DNA of 64,000 nucleotides from Apostichopus japonicus (Eukaryota > Echinodermata > Holothuroidea > Aspidochirotida > Stichopodidae), in assembly GCF_037975245.1 (NCBI RefSeq), contig NC_092569.1, positions 23,981,168 to 24,045,167 on the forward strand, in the 5' to 3' direction. A program made the translations under genes and the position numbers. Below, piece by piece: positions 58,601 through 64,000 of this stretch; positions within the stretch are counted from its first letter, which is position 1, and each line of letters starts with the position of its first letter. The notes beneath the pieces were generated by a model, which was not told where the DNA came from, ran no database searches, and saw only the letters and a program-made list of their open reading frames with translations.

Positions 58601-61600
58601 CTTCCCTGATGCTAGGTTTCATTCCCTGCTTCCAATAACTCACTGCCTTTTATCCTGCATAATTTATGCACTAATTCATTAAGGGTCTCTACCTATGCTA
58701 GATCACAGCTAAGAGATGTGAATCTTTGACACTGGTTAGGACCTTCTTTATATCAATAATATATAAATCCACATACACAGTATAAAACCACCAGTAAAGA
58801 ACACCTGAAGTACATACAGAATGTTGTTGACAACATTTATGTTTTAAAGTTAAATTCTTACCTGACCTACATTCCAGGGGTAGTGGTACAAACTACATAA
58901 CTATCAATTTCCTCATCAAGAATCCCTGACATCTGGATCAAATAACAAGAAACCTTTCATCACCCAATATATACAGGGCTCAAAAGGTTTCCACATCAAT
59001 CAAGTAGCAATTTTCTTAGGCCATTTCTTTTACTTAATTTTCCTCACGGGAGTTTTAAAAAAAATATCAGAAAAAGTCCAGATGAAAAATATGACACCCA
59101 GAAGTATCCTGTTCCAAAAAGCTCAAGTGATCAAGTTGTTTGGTTTCAATGTTTTAACATTTCCATTCAAGCCATGTTTCTGATATAATATCATTTCAAA
59201 CTTTTCCCAACTGTATAGATTGGGACCTTGACAGCTCTGTTGTGGGCCAAAGCCAAAAATGGTCATCACTATACCTGGAATTTGAACATTGCCACTTAGG
59301 CTCATTTCACCCATGGTTATGAGAACAACTAACCAAAGTTCTGTAATCATTAAAAAAAATTACGATAATTCGCATAACTGTGGAATGCGGTCATTCCAAA
59401 ATGCAGGTAGCACGATCCTAATGTGGTGGGACGGAATTTTAGAAAAATGAGGTAATTACATATGGGAACAAAGTTGAAGTTTTCTGTTTTTGACGTTATA
59501 AATGGCTATTAATTAGGATACTTTATGCACTATAAAATGTATCAATAGTAGTTCTTGAACGAAGAAAAAAATAAAACGAAAGTGTTCAATTCCGTCCCAC
59601 CACATTTTTGAACATATTTTTTTATTTTCCAAGGGGGAAAAAAATGATAATTTTTTTTAAACTCTCCAAACTATCAACTATGTATGCAACTGACACCTCT
59701 GAGTGGAGAAAATATAAATATTTCATTCTGGATAGACAGGGGGGTAGTCCAACATTTTCGTGGTGGGACGGAAACAAGTTGTGGTGGGACAGAATTTTAA
59801 ATGAAGGGCATCTTCAAACAGCATGTCTGGTCCAAAATTTTCCTTTGTCACTCAAGATTACAAATTTATATTCAGACTCCTTGAACACCCGACCTAATAA
59901 CAATGTGATCAATTGATTATACTTCAAAATGTTACGTATCTGGATATTCCATACATACTGTACACATCACATCAGTTTTGAACCTGATGTGTCAAAACAA
60001 CACATTTTTTGGAAAATTGAGATTGGGTTTTTTATCATGCATAAAAAATCCCATCACTATAGAAATAGTCCTAGTTGTTCACCCCAGGTTTCTTTTTTGG
60101 CCCTCTTGGAGTCTTGGCTTTCCTAAACTATCCATTCTAAAACATGTGCTTTTGAATTGATATCATCTGCTGATGAGCAATAATCCATGTGCACAAGAAA
60201 AGTCAAGTTGTTATGGTACTCATGACGTGAATCATACAAGATAGAAGAGCTAGATTGCAAGAATTAAGGTAAGAATTCATTCTGCTTCTCAATAGTAATA
60301 AATTAGTTTACCTCCAGTTTATTGTTATAGGCAATTCAGACAATTTGGTAGTGATAATTATGATTTAGCCTAAGCTGTTGCCTAACAGACTATGTTATAC
60401 AGTAAAGGTTTAAAACAAAACTTATACTATACTGAGAGGTAGAAATGTGTAGCCTCCAGTACTAATGCAAGGAAGCAAACCTGTTAGATGAAATATTACA
60501 TATTTTGCATGAGTTGTCTAGCCTAGCAAATTTATGTTTTAGCCTAAGCTGTTGCCTAACACGATATGGGATGATGCCTAAGCTGTTGCCGTCTAACATA
60601 CTACTGTAAGTTGGATTTTGAAACTTGTAGCCTACGATGCAGAAAAGTGAACCAAAACACCATGTAGGCTAGTTGAAATATATTGTGCAGGAAGTGTATA
60701 CTGTCTATGCCTGTTATTCAGCCTGTTCGTAACTGCACATTATGAGGCCAATCTCATGACATATTGCATTTGTAATACACAATTCACAGGATGGTGAAGC
60801 CATCTTATTCTTTCTTTCTATTCACATGTTGGCATATGGGGAAAGACCACGATTGCTTCCTGGTTCCCCAACTTCTTAATAATTAAGCCAGAGATGTGTG
60901 TGGCTATATCCCCCACCCCAGCCCCCTTTTCATGCATCCCGCTGGTAAGAATGTCCTTTTATCTCTCTTTGCAAAACAGATCAATATGGAAAATCCTGAG
61001 CCTCAAAATGTGTCTGCTAGCAGATACATACTTATAGGAAGAAAAAGAAGGAGAGAACGGGTGCTGAGGCATTTCGAGAATGGGAGCGGAGTAGGAAGAA
61101 AAGGCAAAGGGCCAACCAGAAGGCAAATAATCCAGCAGCGTACAAAGCATCCATAACAAATGTTCGAAATAACTTCCCGACTGAATTAGTCCAAGATATC
61201 ATCGAGCATATTAAAAAATCATTTCACTCCAGCATAAATTTCATTGTTGCTTATGAACTTCTTGTGAGAGAAAACATAATTGTTTAATGTTTTTGTACCT
61301 AATCAACAGCCTTTACATTGGAAAAAAATTCCGTCCCACCACATTCCGTCCCACCACATTGACACACTTTCGGTAAAATTAACACAATTCTTATGCGTGA
61401 AGTATAATTTCTGCCATTGTTTCCTTAATGGTAGAAGAATAGTTCACCTCCATTTCAGTGTTAATAATTACTATTATATTGTACTACTTTTGATAATAAT
61501 TACATAAAGGTTACATGTTCATGATTTCATGAGATTTATCATTCCGTCCCACCACGTCAATATATTTGTGTTACCATGGCAACATCTTCAAATTTGTGTC

Positions 61601-62643
61601 TGTTTTTTTTTGTGTCTGGTTGCAGTCTGTGACTGACCTGTTTGTGTGGATATCCTGATTCCTTCATATATGCTACATATAAAGTGGTATTATTTAAATG
61701 GTCTATCAAATTCCGTCCCACCACAATACGGTAATTTTGGCTTTGGCCCTTACCTGTGTCATTAAATTATCACTCCTTTCATGAATTATTTAAGACTTTT
61801 CTGAATATTTGATTTTAGTTCAATGATTAAAGGATTAAAGTTGGTACTTAATGTTGCTGAAACTGTCAATTTATTGAAATATCATCGAAAAAAATGTTGC
61901 CAGAGATTCCTGTCAGTATTTATCACCACAATTATATTGCCAGAATATATCCAAAAGGATATTCTATGGCAATGTGTCATTTAGAGAAAAGAACAAAAGG
62001 TTACACTCAAAAATATCTTTGAACTCAGGAAACAAAGAGTGGTTAAGTTACCAAAACTTTTTCGTAAAAATTCTGTTAAAAAAAGGAATACATCGTTTCT
62101 TAGACATTTGTGTACGTACACAAGATGTACATTAACATACTTTTCATCACAGTAACACTATCTTAAAACTACAGATTAATTTTGATGTTATGTGCATATA
62201 GGTCGAAATACTGTATTGCATAGGATAAAATATACATAGAGGTCGAAAACTTGGTTGATACTATGCAAAGTAAATTTTTTAAATAACAACGTTTCTGGTT
62301 TAAACCCTTCAACAAGGTAACAAGGTGAGTGGTATTTTTGTTACCTTGTTGAAGGGTTAAAACTGGAAACATTGTAATTTAATATTTTTACTTTTGCATA
62401 GTATCAACCAAGTTTTCCACCTCCATATATATCGGTACAAACCTTGTTGGGCATGTGTAGAGGCACTCCCTTCTTTAGGAATGCTAATGCTGTATCAGGA
62501 TGGCCACACTGCGATGCTATATGCATCAGAGTGCTCCCGTCCTTAGTCCTAGCCGCCACCGATGCCTTGAACCTGTCTACCAGTAACTCCACCACCTCTG
62601 TGTGACCATTCTCAGCAGCGATGTGGAGAGGTGACCTATCCAG
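24596..62643 (-). CDS. TRPN1: TRPN/NOMPC mechanosensory channel gene, 3' part (22 exons)
   Basis: Twenty-two exons splice in frame to about 1391 residues ending in TAA. Residues about 1-808 are about 23 ankyrin repeats (TPLHLAA-type helices). Residues 809-1257, on one exon, hold the linker, a pre-S1 hydrophobic elbow, S1-S6, the pore and the TRP box (WKFGRAKLI). Two small exons give the C-terminus. Repeat order, unusual repeat lengths (34, 35, 39, 43, 75) and the SDTYQRIQAQSDIEWKFG block match the TRPN (NOMPC) family. TRPN channels are cation channels of sensory cilia and neurons in which the ankyrin spiral tethers the pore to microtubules as a gating spring; they exist in invertebrates, fish and amphibians but not mammals. 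Drosophila NOMPC has 29 ankyrin repeats, so about 6-7 and the N-terminus lie beyond 64000. Tentative symbol; expression is unknown. Confidence 0.93.
25140..25205 (+). mobile_element. fragment of a dispersed repeat with CTGAAGA...GAAAC motif
   Basis: The sequence has CTGAAGA, a GATCC-loop-GGAT hairpin, then GAAACGTCAGGCC and CTTACTTTTACAC. The same block forms the palindrome at 31079-31199. The layout resembles hammerhead-type motifs found in Penelope-like retroelements. That link is tentative, because one base at the foot of the hairpin does not pair. Confidence 0.45.
25748..25850. repeat. poly-T/TTTACAATTTT simple repeat
   Basis: Runs of 9-14 T are separated by TTACAATTTT units, inside a TRPN intron. 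Confidence 0.85.
25884..26030 (-). CDS. TRPN1: TRPN exon: C-terminal tail 1 (1258-1306)
   Basis: 147 nt, phase 1-1; acceptor CTCCAAAG, donor CCAGATG|GTATAC. It joins in frame from the channel exon and adds 49 residues starting GKLCSPQARHF, then an acidic EEEELDTF stretch. An AG 22 bases further in (CACCTCAG) breaks the frame, so the earlier acceptor is chosen. The exon is assigned from splice phase and reading frame rather than strong homology. Confidence 0.65.
26144..26545. repeat. minisatellite in TRPN intron (TTTGATAGGTGC family)
   Basis: TTTGATAGGTGC, GTATGAGGGGTACACTAG and GAGGGCTGCACTGGTTA blocks alternate about seven times. Some adjacent units (26296-26480) are nearly identical. Confidence 0.85.
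26760..28107 (-). CDS. TRPN1: TRPN exon: linker, transmembrane channel, TRP box (809-1257)
   Basis: 1348 nt; starts in phase 0 after CTTTGTAG and ends in phase 1 at TACAAAG|GTATTT. Exon residues 6-120 are the linker (KYNDQASIQEFILRSPAP, STREKERAKDLL). About 123-145 is a pre-S1 elbow. S1 is at about 157-183, S2 196-215, S3 223-246, S4 259-279, S5 298-318. The pore loop reads TFGILFFSLFGL (about 341-353). S6 is at about 373-395, followed by SDTYQRIQAQSDIEWKFG and the TRP-box helix (about 397-423). The loop before the pore carries an N-x-S/T site (NDT). No frame break is seen across about 450 codons, so the channel core is intact. Confidence 0.96.
28108..29502. other. TRPN intron
   Basis: Non-coding. 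It carries two worn copies of a TGACCTTTGACCTCTAC-containing segment (about 28870 and 29000), a third near 43110, and a (CA)n run near 29152-29173. Confidence 0.6.
29503..29610 (-). CDS. TRPN1: TRPN exon: last, degenerate ankyrin repeat (773-808)
   Basis: 108 nt, phase 0-0; acceptor TTCATTACAG, donor AAAAAG|GTAAGA. Codes DGKIPICYSASTNHHEVLSY and ends QLMEDKK, the family's join between ankyrin domain and linker. Confidence 0.92.
29976..30158 (-). mobile_element. relic of a LINE reverse-transcriptase C-terminal tail
   Basis: The - strand frame reads YNVKSAGERSLKFAALALWN and later LKTHLFRQAF, the familiar tail of CR1/L2-type non-LTR reverse transcriptases. No upstream RT motifs are nearby, so this is a 5'-truncated copy in a TRPN intron. 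Confidence 0.65.
30433..30531 (-). CDS. TRPN1: TRPN exon: ankyrin repeat (740-772)
   Basis: 99 nt, phase 0-0; acceptor TTCGTCACAG, donor ACCAAG|GTTTGA. Codes NGWTALHFAAKAGYLNVVKL and ends SPKIETK. Confidence 0.92.
31079..31199. mobile_element. 121-bp palindrome of the CTGAAGA/GAAAC repeat
   Basis: GTGTAAAAGTAAGTTGGCCT on the left is matched by AGGCCAACTTACTTTCACAC on the right, and the centre is GGCTAAAGGTTTAGCC. Each arm holds one copy of the 25140-25205 block, so two copies lie head to head. Confidence 0.8.
31262..31350 (-). mobile_element. possible tRNA-derived SINE fragment
   Basis: On the - strand GTGGGGTTCATCCCTGG resembles a Pol III B box, with CCTAGCATC upstream as in the element at 58560-58660. 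The A box is poor. Confidence 0.35.
31424..31621 (-). CDS. TRPN1: TRPN exon: two ankyrin repeats (674-739)
   Basis: 198 nt, phase 0-0; acceptor ATTCTCCAG, donor GACAGG|GTGAGT. Codes GTIPLHLAARSGF and RGRTGLHLASANGH, ending INASDR. Confidence 0.92.
32039..32146 (-). CDS. TRPN1: TRPN exon: ankyrin repeat (638-673)
   Basis: 108 nt, phase 0-0; acceptor TTTTCAG, donor ATGCAG|GTTAGT. Codes YGLTPLHLACQSGHEGLVRL. Confidence 0.92.
32525..32953. mobile_element. 429-bp MITE with CAGGRATGTGCCCA ends
   Basis: Left end CAGGAATGTGCCCAGG; right end, inverted, CAGGGATGTGCCCACG. The ends look hAT-like, but the flanks share only TTAAT, so the target duplication is not a clear 8-mer. The interior has GGGCGG-rich repeats. 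It lies in a TRPN intron. Confidence 0.65.
33156..33380 (-). CDS. TRPN1: TRPN exon: two ankyrin repeats with spacer (563-637)
   Basis: 225 nt, phase 0-0; acceptor CTATTCAG, donor GATGAT|GTGAGT. Codes DGLTAIHLAAKEGH and SGLTALHIAAHTGQ, then a non-repeat spacer ending GVALGDD. The same spacer position exists in NOMPC. Confidence 0.92.
33633..33734 (-). CDS. TRPN1: TRPN exon: ankyrin repeat (529-562)
   Basis: 102 nt, phase 0-0; acceptor TGTTTTAG, donor ACCTCA|GTGAGT. Codes KKDSTALHLAASGGH. A second AG three bases on would remove one Lys (NAGNAG-like choice); the longer form fits the family spacing better. Confidence 0.88.
34190..34715. repeat. direct duplication of about 135 bp
   Basis: AAAGAACTTAAAGTGTGCCA, TTATTTAATGGATATTTCTA and TTTGACAGCAAACATTCCAA occur at about 34203-34320 and again at about 34575-34712, in the intron between the 36260 and 33734 exons. 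The rest of that intron shows nothing else clear. Confidence 0.85.
36260..36364 (-). CDS. TRPN1: TRPN exon: ankyrin repeat (494-528)
   Basis: 105 nt, phase 0-0; acceptor CATTTGTAG, donor AACAAG|GTTCGT. Codes DGSTCAHIAASKGSVAVI and ends SGVCSARNK, a TRPN hallmark repeat. Confidence 0.92.
36893..36994 (-). CDS. TRPN1: TRPN exon: ankyrin repeat (460-493)
   Basis: 102 nt, phase 0-0; donor AATGCA|GTAAGT. Codes HGQTPLHLAAENDHAEIVKL. Confidence 0.92.
37373..37746. repeat. (CAT/CAC)n trinucleotide microsatellite
   Basis: About 370 bases made almost only of CAT and CAC triplets, with a pure (CAT)n core near 37605-37675. It lies in a TRPN intron; on the gene strand it reads ATG/GTG triplets. The long Met/Val frame over it is an artefact. 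Confidence 0.95.
38505..38830 (-). mobile_element. two tandem tRNA-derived SINE-like copies in a TGTTATATATG repeat
   Basis: On the - strand 38581-38640 reads TAGCTCAGTTGGTAGA (a near-perfect Pol III A box), a tRNA-like anticodon arm around CTTGTAA, then CTGGTTCAAACA (B-box-like). A more diverged copy is at 38730-38790. Both are followed by CTTTGTTGGTGGTG on the + strand and set in a (TGTTATATA)n tract. This is a SINE or tRNA pseudogene rather than a working tRNA: the acceptor stem does not pair well. Confidence 0.65.
39640..39950. repeat. degenerate minisatellite (GCCTCTCAC family)
   Basis: AATGCCTCTCAC-like and CCTTCAATGTTTCACTAATG-like phrases recur at about 50-60-bp spacing with much divergence. 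No other feature is clear in the 36995-40634 intron beyond those listed. Confidence 0.6.
40635..40733 (-). CDS. TRPN1: TRPN exon: ankyrin repeat (427-459)
   Basis: 99 nt, phase 0-0; donor GACATC|GTAGGT. Codes AKKTPLHLAAQYGQ and ends SYATDI. Confidence 0.9.
41577..41777 (-). CDS. TRPN1: TRPN exon: two ankyrin repeats (360-426)
   Basis: 201 nt, phase 0-0; acceptor CTTCACAG, donor TCTGTT|GTAGGT. Codes HGKAALHLAAERGH and LGVTPLHLSAQNGH, ending GASIDALSV. A donor 4 nt downstream (GTATTC) would break the frame, so GTAGGT is preferred. Confidence 0.9.
42333..42431 (-). CDS. TRPN1: TRPN exon: ankyrin repeat (327-359)
   Basis: 99 nt, phase 0-0; donor GATGAG|GTAAGG. Codes NGWSPLLLASEEGH and ends ARVDVFDE, a strongly conserved TRPN block. 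Confidence 0.92.
42432..44407. other. TRPN intron, non-repeat part
   Basis: C-rich runs near 42680, 43330 and 43670, and a TGACCTTTGAGC segment near 43140. No gene is seen. The tandem array follows directly. Confidence 0.55.
44408..48162 (-). repeat. 80-bp tandem array, 46 monomers, in register with a splice donor
   Basis: The marker GTACATACCC occurs at 44461, 44541 and so on every 80 bases to 45501, then at 45595 and every 80 bases to 48075: 14 plus 32 copies. The only break is a 14-bp insertion in the 45501-45594 unit. Read on the gene strand, each unit carries ATGG|GTATGTACTGCC followed by a purine-rich tract. Eighty bases after the last unit, the same place is the true donor CAGG|GTAAGTAGTGCC of the 48163-48279 exon. 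The array therefore extends the first part of the intron and fills most of it. Monomers differ at a few fixed sites only. Confidence 0.95.
48163..48279 (-). CDS. TRPN1: TRPN exon: ankyrin repeat (288-326), donor abuts the 80-bp array
   Basis: 117 nt, phase 0-0; acceptor GTGTTTCAG, donor AGCAGG|GTAAGT. Codes THETPLHYCARAGNTDI and ends AVNRQSR. The intron starts directly as the last unit of the long tandem array. Confidence 0.92.
48812..48940 (-). CDS. TRPN1: TRPN exon: long ankyrin repeat (245-287)
   Basis: 129 nt, phase 0-0; acceptor GTGTTAATAG, donor AAACTG|GTGAGT. Codes EGETPLHYAAEITKN with an inserted loop (IIHYPTEDVD), as in other TRPN proteins. Confidence 0.9.
49870..50012. repeat. tandem duplication of about 72 bp across a splice donor
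   Basis: ACCAAACCTGTTTGGGGG, AGTATAAGTATCTAA, GGTAACTG and ATCTTACC occur twice in a row. The second copy holds the true donor of the 49997-50125 exon and the last bases of that exon. The first copy keeps a GTAAGA donor at 49922-49923. Confidence 0.9.
49997..50125 (-). CDS. TRPN1: TRPN exon: long ankyrin repeat (202-244)
   Basis: 129 nt, phase 0-0; donor GTGAG|GTAAGA. Codes VGENPLHVAVRHAHYPIV with the extended inter-helix loop (43 residues) typical of this TRPN repeat. A second copy of its donor lies about 73 bp downstream. Confidence 0.9.
50126..51889. other. TRPN intron
   Basis: Non-coding. G/C runs near 50588 and 51610-51750; nothing else recognised. Confidence 0.55.
51890..51988 (-). 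CDS. TRPN1: TRPN exon: ankyrin repeat (169-201)
   Basis: 99 nt, phase 0-0; acceptor ATTTGTAG, donor TCAAAG|GTCTGT. Codes NGETALHVAARHGH and ends VEYGSK. Confidence 0.9.
52110..52320. repeat. GGAGAGGGGTGAATAGGAAGT minisatellite
   Basis: A unit of about 20-22 bp repeats about six times at 52190-52300, with looser G-rich copies on the 5' side. It lies in a TRPN intron. Confidence 0.88.
52809..52910 (-). CDS. TRPN1: TRPN exon: ankyrin repeat (135-168)
   Basis: 102 nt, phase 0-0; acceptor ATCTTGTAG, donor ATGTCG|GTAAGC. Codes APLHIAARIKEGEKVAEMLL, a distinctive TRPN repeat. Confidence 0.9.
53255..53545. repeat. tandem duplication (about 146 bp) of exon 3' half plus donor
   Basis: TTCTCCTCATCAACATAAAA, GATCCTTACC, TGCCTCCTTTAAGTTGCA and GCAGAGTCTGGAC occur in both halves. 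The right half contains the real 53480-53581 exon. The left copy holds about 55 bp of exon 3' end with indels and a GTAAGG donor, but no 5' half. Confidence 0.85.
53480..53581 (-). CDS. TRPN1: TRPN exon: ankyrin repeat (101-134)
   Basis: 102 nt, phase 0-0; acceptor CAATTTAG, donor GGCAAG|GTAAGG. Codes DNYSALHISVQYCKP and ends VQLKGGK. A decayed copy of its 3' half plus donor lies about 146 bp downstream in the gene. Confidence 0.9.
54117..54330. repeat. GTAAACAGCATT minisatellite
   Basis: Variants of ATTGTAAACAGCATT recur about 14 times over 210 bases in a TRPN intron. Confidence 0.85.
55339..55500. repeat. 38-bp tandem repeat, about 4 copies
   Basis: ACAGCCTAAGCTATATGTTT starts at 55339, 55377, 55415 and 55453, with a worn fifth copy. 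The surrounding intron (53582-57893) shows no exon. Confidence 0.92.
57020..57235. repeat. 20-bp tandem repeat (GTTCACATGATTCCCGAGT)
   Basis: About eleven units, with GTTCACATGAT and CC(C/T)GAGT varying slightly. Confidence 0.9.
57894..57992 (-). CDS. TRPN1: TRPN exon: ankyrin repeat (68-100)
   Basis: 99 nt, phase 0-0; acceptor TATGCTAG, donor ACAAAG|GTAAGA. Codes AGAVCLHAAAKRGH and ends VDARTK. Confidence 0.9.
58560..58660 (-). mobile_element. tRNA-derived SINE fragment
   Basis: On the - strand GTGGGTTCAAGCCCTGG is a good Pol III B box, preceded by AAACCTAGCATCAGGGAAG and GGCAGTGAGTTATTGG at A-box distance. It resembles the piece at 31262-31350. Confidence 0.5.
59247..61751. mobile_element. 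probable DNA transposon with subterminal TTCCGTCCCACCAC repeats
   Basis: GGGCCAAAGCCAAAA at 59247 recurs inverted near 61737-61751. GTGGTGGGACGGAA is at 59423 and 59760, with a variant at 59781. Its inverse TTCCGTCCCACCAC is at 59590, 61329, 61344, 61542 and 61711. Inverse orientation toward each end is what transposase-binding subterminal repeats show. The exact ends and target duplication are not settled. It lies in a TRPN intron. Confidence 0.55.
61021..61287 (+). pseudogene. coding-like relic inside the 59-61.7 kb element
   Basis: An 88-codon open frame without ATG. It is basic at first (KKKKERTGAEAFREWERSRK), then reads NNPAAYKASITNVRNNFPTE and ends VRENIIV-stop. Amino-acid use looks protein-like. 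A second frame just upstream has an ATG (MENPEPQNVSASRY) and runs into the same region, so a frameshift or a small intron could join them. I do not recognise the family. Confidence 0.35.
62229..62432. repeat. long palindrome abutting a TRPN donor
   Basis: GAGGTCGAAAACTTGGTTGA on the left is answered by TCAACCAAGTTTTCCACCTC on the right. The arms continue inward through CTATGCAAAGTAAA and GGTTTAAACCCTTCAACAAG to a short loop near GTGAGTGGTA. The arms are about 95 bp with a few mismatches. The right arm ends about 10 bases before the donor of the 62443-62643 exon. It could be a MITE. Confidence 0.85.
62443..62643 (-). CDS. TRPN1: TRPN exon: two ankyrin repeats (residues 1-67 of visible part)
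   Basis: 201 nt, phase 0-0; acceptor TTTTTGCAG, donor AACAAG|GTTTGT. It begins LDRSPLHIAAENGH and includes KDGSTLMHIASQCGH and LHMPNK, all typical of this part of TRPN. It is the most 5' exon I can see. Confidence 0.93.
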
Positions 62644-64000
62644 CTGCAAAAAGAGAATGAGAATCACTTTAAAAGTTATTTGTAACCATTCGAAGCAGAT
62701 TTATTTCTCATTGGAGGCGGAACTGCACGTTCACCACTGCATTGTGTATTAATATGGTTTACAATGCTGCATAGATCTTAAACATACTGTCAGTACGTAC
62801 TGTCAGTGAATAAGTTAGGGTTCAAAATTTGGTGTAATATCACATTTGAAGGTTTTGAAGTACTTCTCTTAAAAAATACTGTATGAACAGTGCTTTGGTT
62901 TATGTGTTCAAAAACTTTTTAATCTACATCATAAGTTACAAATTTGTTAAAGCATATAGCATTTTGCTAATATCAGATTATACCCTTGACTGTTCATGCA
63001 TATGCAGTGGGTAATTAACATCCATGAATATCCAATAGTAGATAAGTGACTGACAATTGCAAACTAATGTAGTGTAAAACATGGATTAGTCAGGGGTTGT
63101 CCCAAAGTACGAAAGAAACAGCTAATCCATTGTCCTCTACTGTAGTATGCAGGATAATAAGGATGTTAAAGCATAGCATTTTGCTAATATCAGATTATAT
63201 CATTGACTGTTCATGCATATGGAGTGGGTAATTAACATCCATTAATATCCAATAGAAGATCAGTGACTGACAATTGAAAACTAATGTAGTGTAAAACATG
63301 GATTAGTCAGGGGTTGTCTAAAGTACGAAAGAAACAGCTAATCCATGGGTCCTTGACTGTAGTATGCAGGATAATATTTAAACAGACCATAGAGGGGGTT
63401 AGTACATCAGCACTAAGAGTTTCAGCCTGTTTGCATATTAATACAGGTAAGCATATTATGGTTTATTGTAGTTGGATTGTAGAGACCAAACATGTATTTT
63501 TGACTCCTGCCACTCCATTTTCCATCACCCCACCCCCCCCCCCGCCTCACCCATTGTAGCACAGATGCTGGATGCATCATAAAATCAAAAACAGTCAAAG
63601 CTCAAATAAAATTGCAAACTTGGGAATTGAAAGAGAGATAGACATCTCACTGACAACAACAGCAGACAAAGTTTGGGAGAAAATAAAAATAAGTTTGGTT
63701 ATCACCAAGGGAGGCTTTTAGGAACAATGAACTCCTTATGGGAATTATGGAGGTGGGAGGGGGGGGGGTGGGGGGGGAGGAGATATTGAACAGAGGAAGT
63801 CTGTGTATATATCAATTTACTAAACTGCAGCTCTACACTATGGCTTTACTTTGTCAAACAAAGATTGCCTGCTTGAAGCAGCTCTGCGAAGTTAAAGTGC
63901 AATGTACTGTATATATGTTTTATTATGCTATTCATTCCCAAATCTTATACAGACCTGCCAACTCTCCCGGTTTTTTTACCAGGAGTCTCATAAAAGTTTG
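62644..64000. other. TRPN intron, no further exon seen
   Basis: I searched both strands for ankyrin-type exons and found none. C and G runs occur near 63530 and 63760. The next upstream ankyrin exon must lie beyond 64000. Confidence 0.6.
62950..63362. repeat. direct duplication of about 200 bp
   Basis: GCATTTTGCTAATATCAGAT, GACTGTTCATGCATATG and ACATGGATTAGTCAGGGGTT occur in the same order starting near 62955 and again near 63172. Confidence 0.9.

Overview
The window looks like animal nuclear DNA: AT-rich, intron-rich and full of short inverted-repeat transposons, tRNA-derived SINEs, microsatellites and minisatellites. It carries two recognisable genes on opposite strands, converging across a gene-poor gap. 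Single-exon, six-cysteine SRCR domains in a multi-domain receptor, together with a full-length-type TRPN (NOMPC) channel, point to a marine invertebrate deuterostome. An echinoderm is most likely, but this is inference and I cannot name the species.

Region 1 (1-6048, + strand) is the 3' part of a scavenger-receptor-like gene. Two 108-nt Ser/Thr-rich linker exons are followed by five SRCR exons, all joined in phase 1, and the last SRCR exon ends in a stop. The linker exons lie in a tandem array with a unit of about 490 bp. Four of the SRCR exons come from a tandem duplication of a two-exon cassette of about 1352 bp. Decayed SRCR exon ends and a 948-bp inverted-repeat transposon lie in the last intron.

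Region 2 (6049-24595) is the gap between the genes. It holds two broken SRCR relics (about 11.9 and 12.4 kb), two inverted copies of one transposon family with CAGGYGCGTATCCAGG ends and 5-bp target duplications, a hAT-type MITE with an 8-bp target duplication, other inverted repeats and tandem repeats. I see no intact gene in it.

Region 3 (24596-62643, - strand) is the 3' part of a TRPN/NOMPC mechanosensory channel gene. I place 22 exons coding about 1391 residues: about 23 ankyrin repeats, a linker, a membrane region with pore and TRP box on one large exon, and two C-terminal exons. The first ankyrin repeats and the start codon lie beyond base 64000. All 19 ankyrin exons are phase 0 at both ends.

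The introns of the channel gene hold the most unusual structure. An 80-bp tandem array of 46 monomers runs into the splice donor of the 48163-48279 exon, in exact 80-bp register with it, and each monomer carries a GTATGT donor-like hexamer at that position. Two other exons in the same gene have a duplicated donor just downstream, and a fourth donor abuts a long palindrome. The introns also contain transposons, SINE-like sequences, a trinucleotide microsatellite and several minisatellites.
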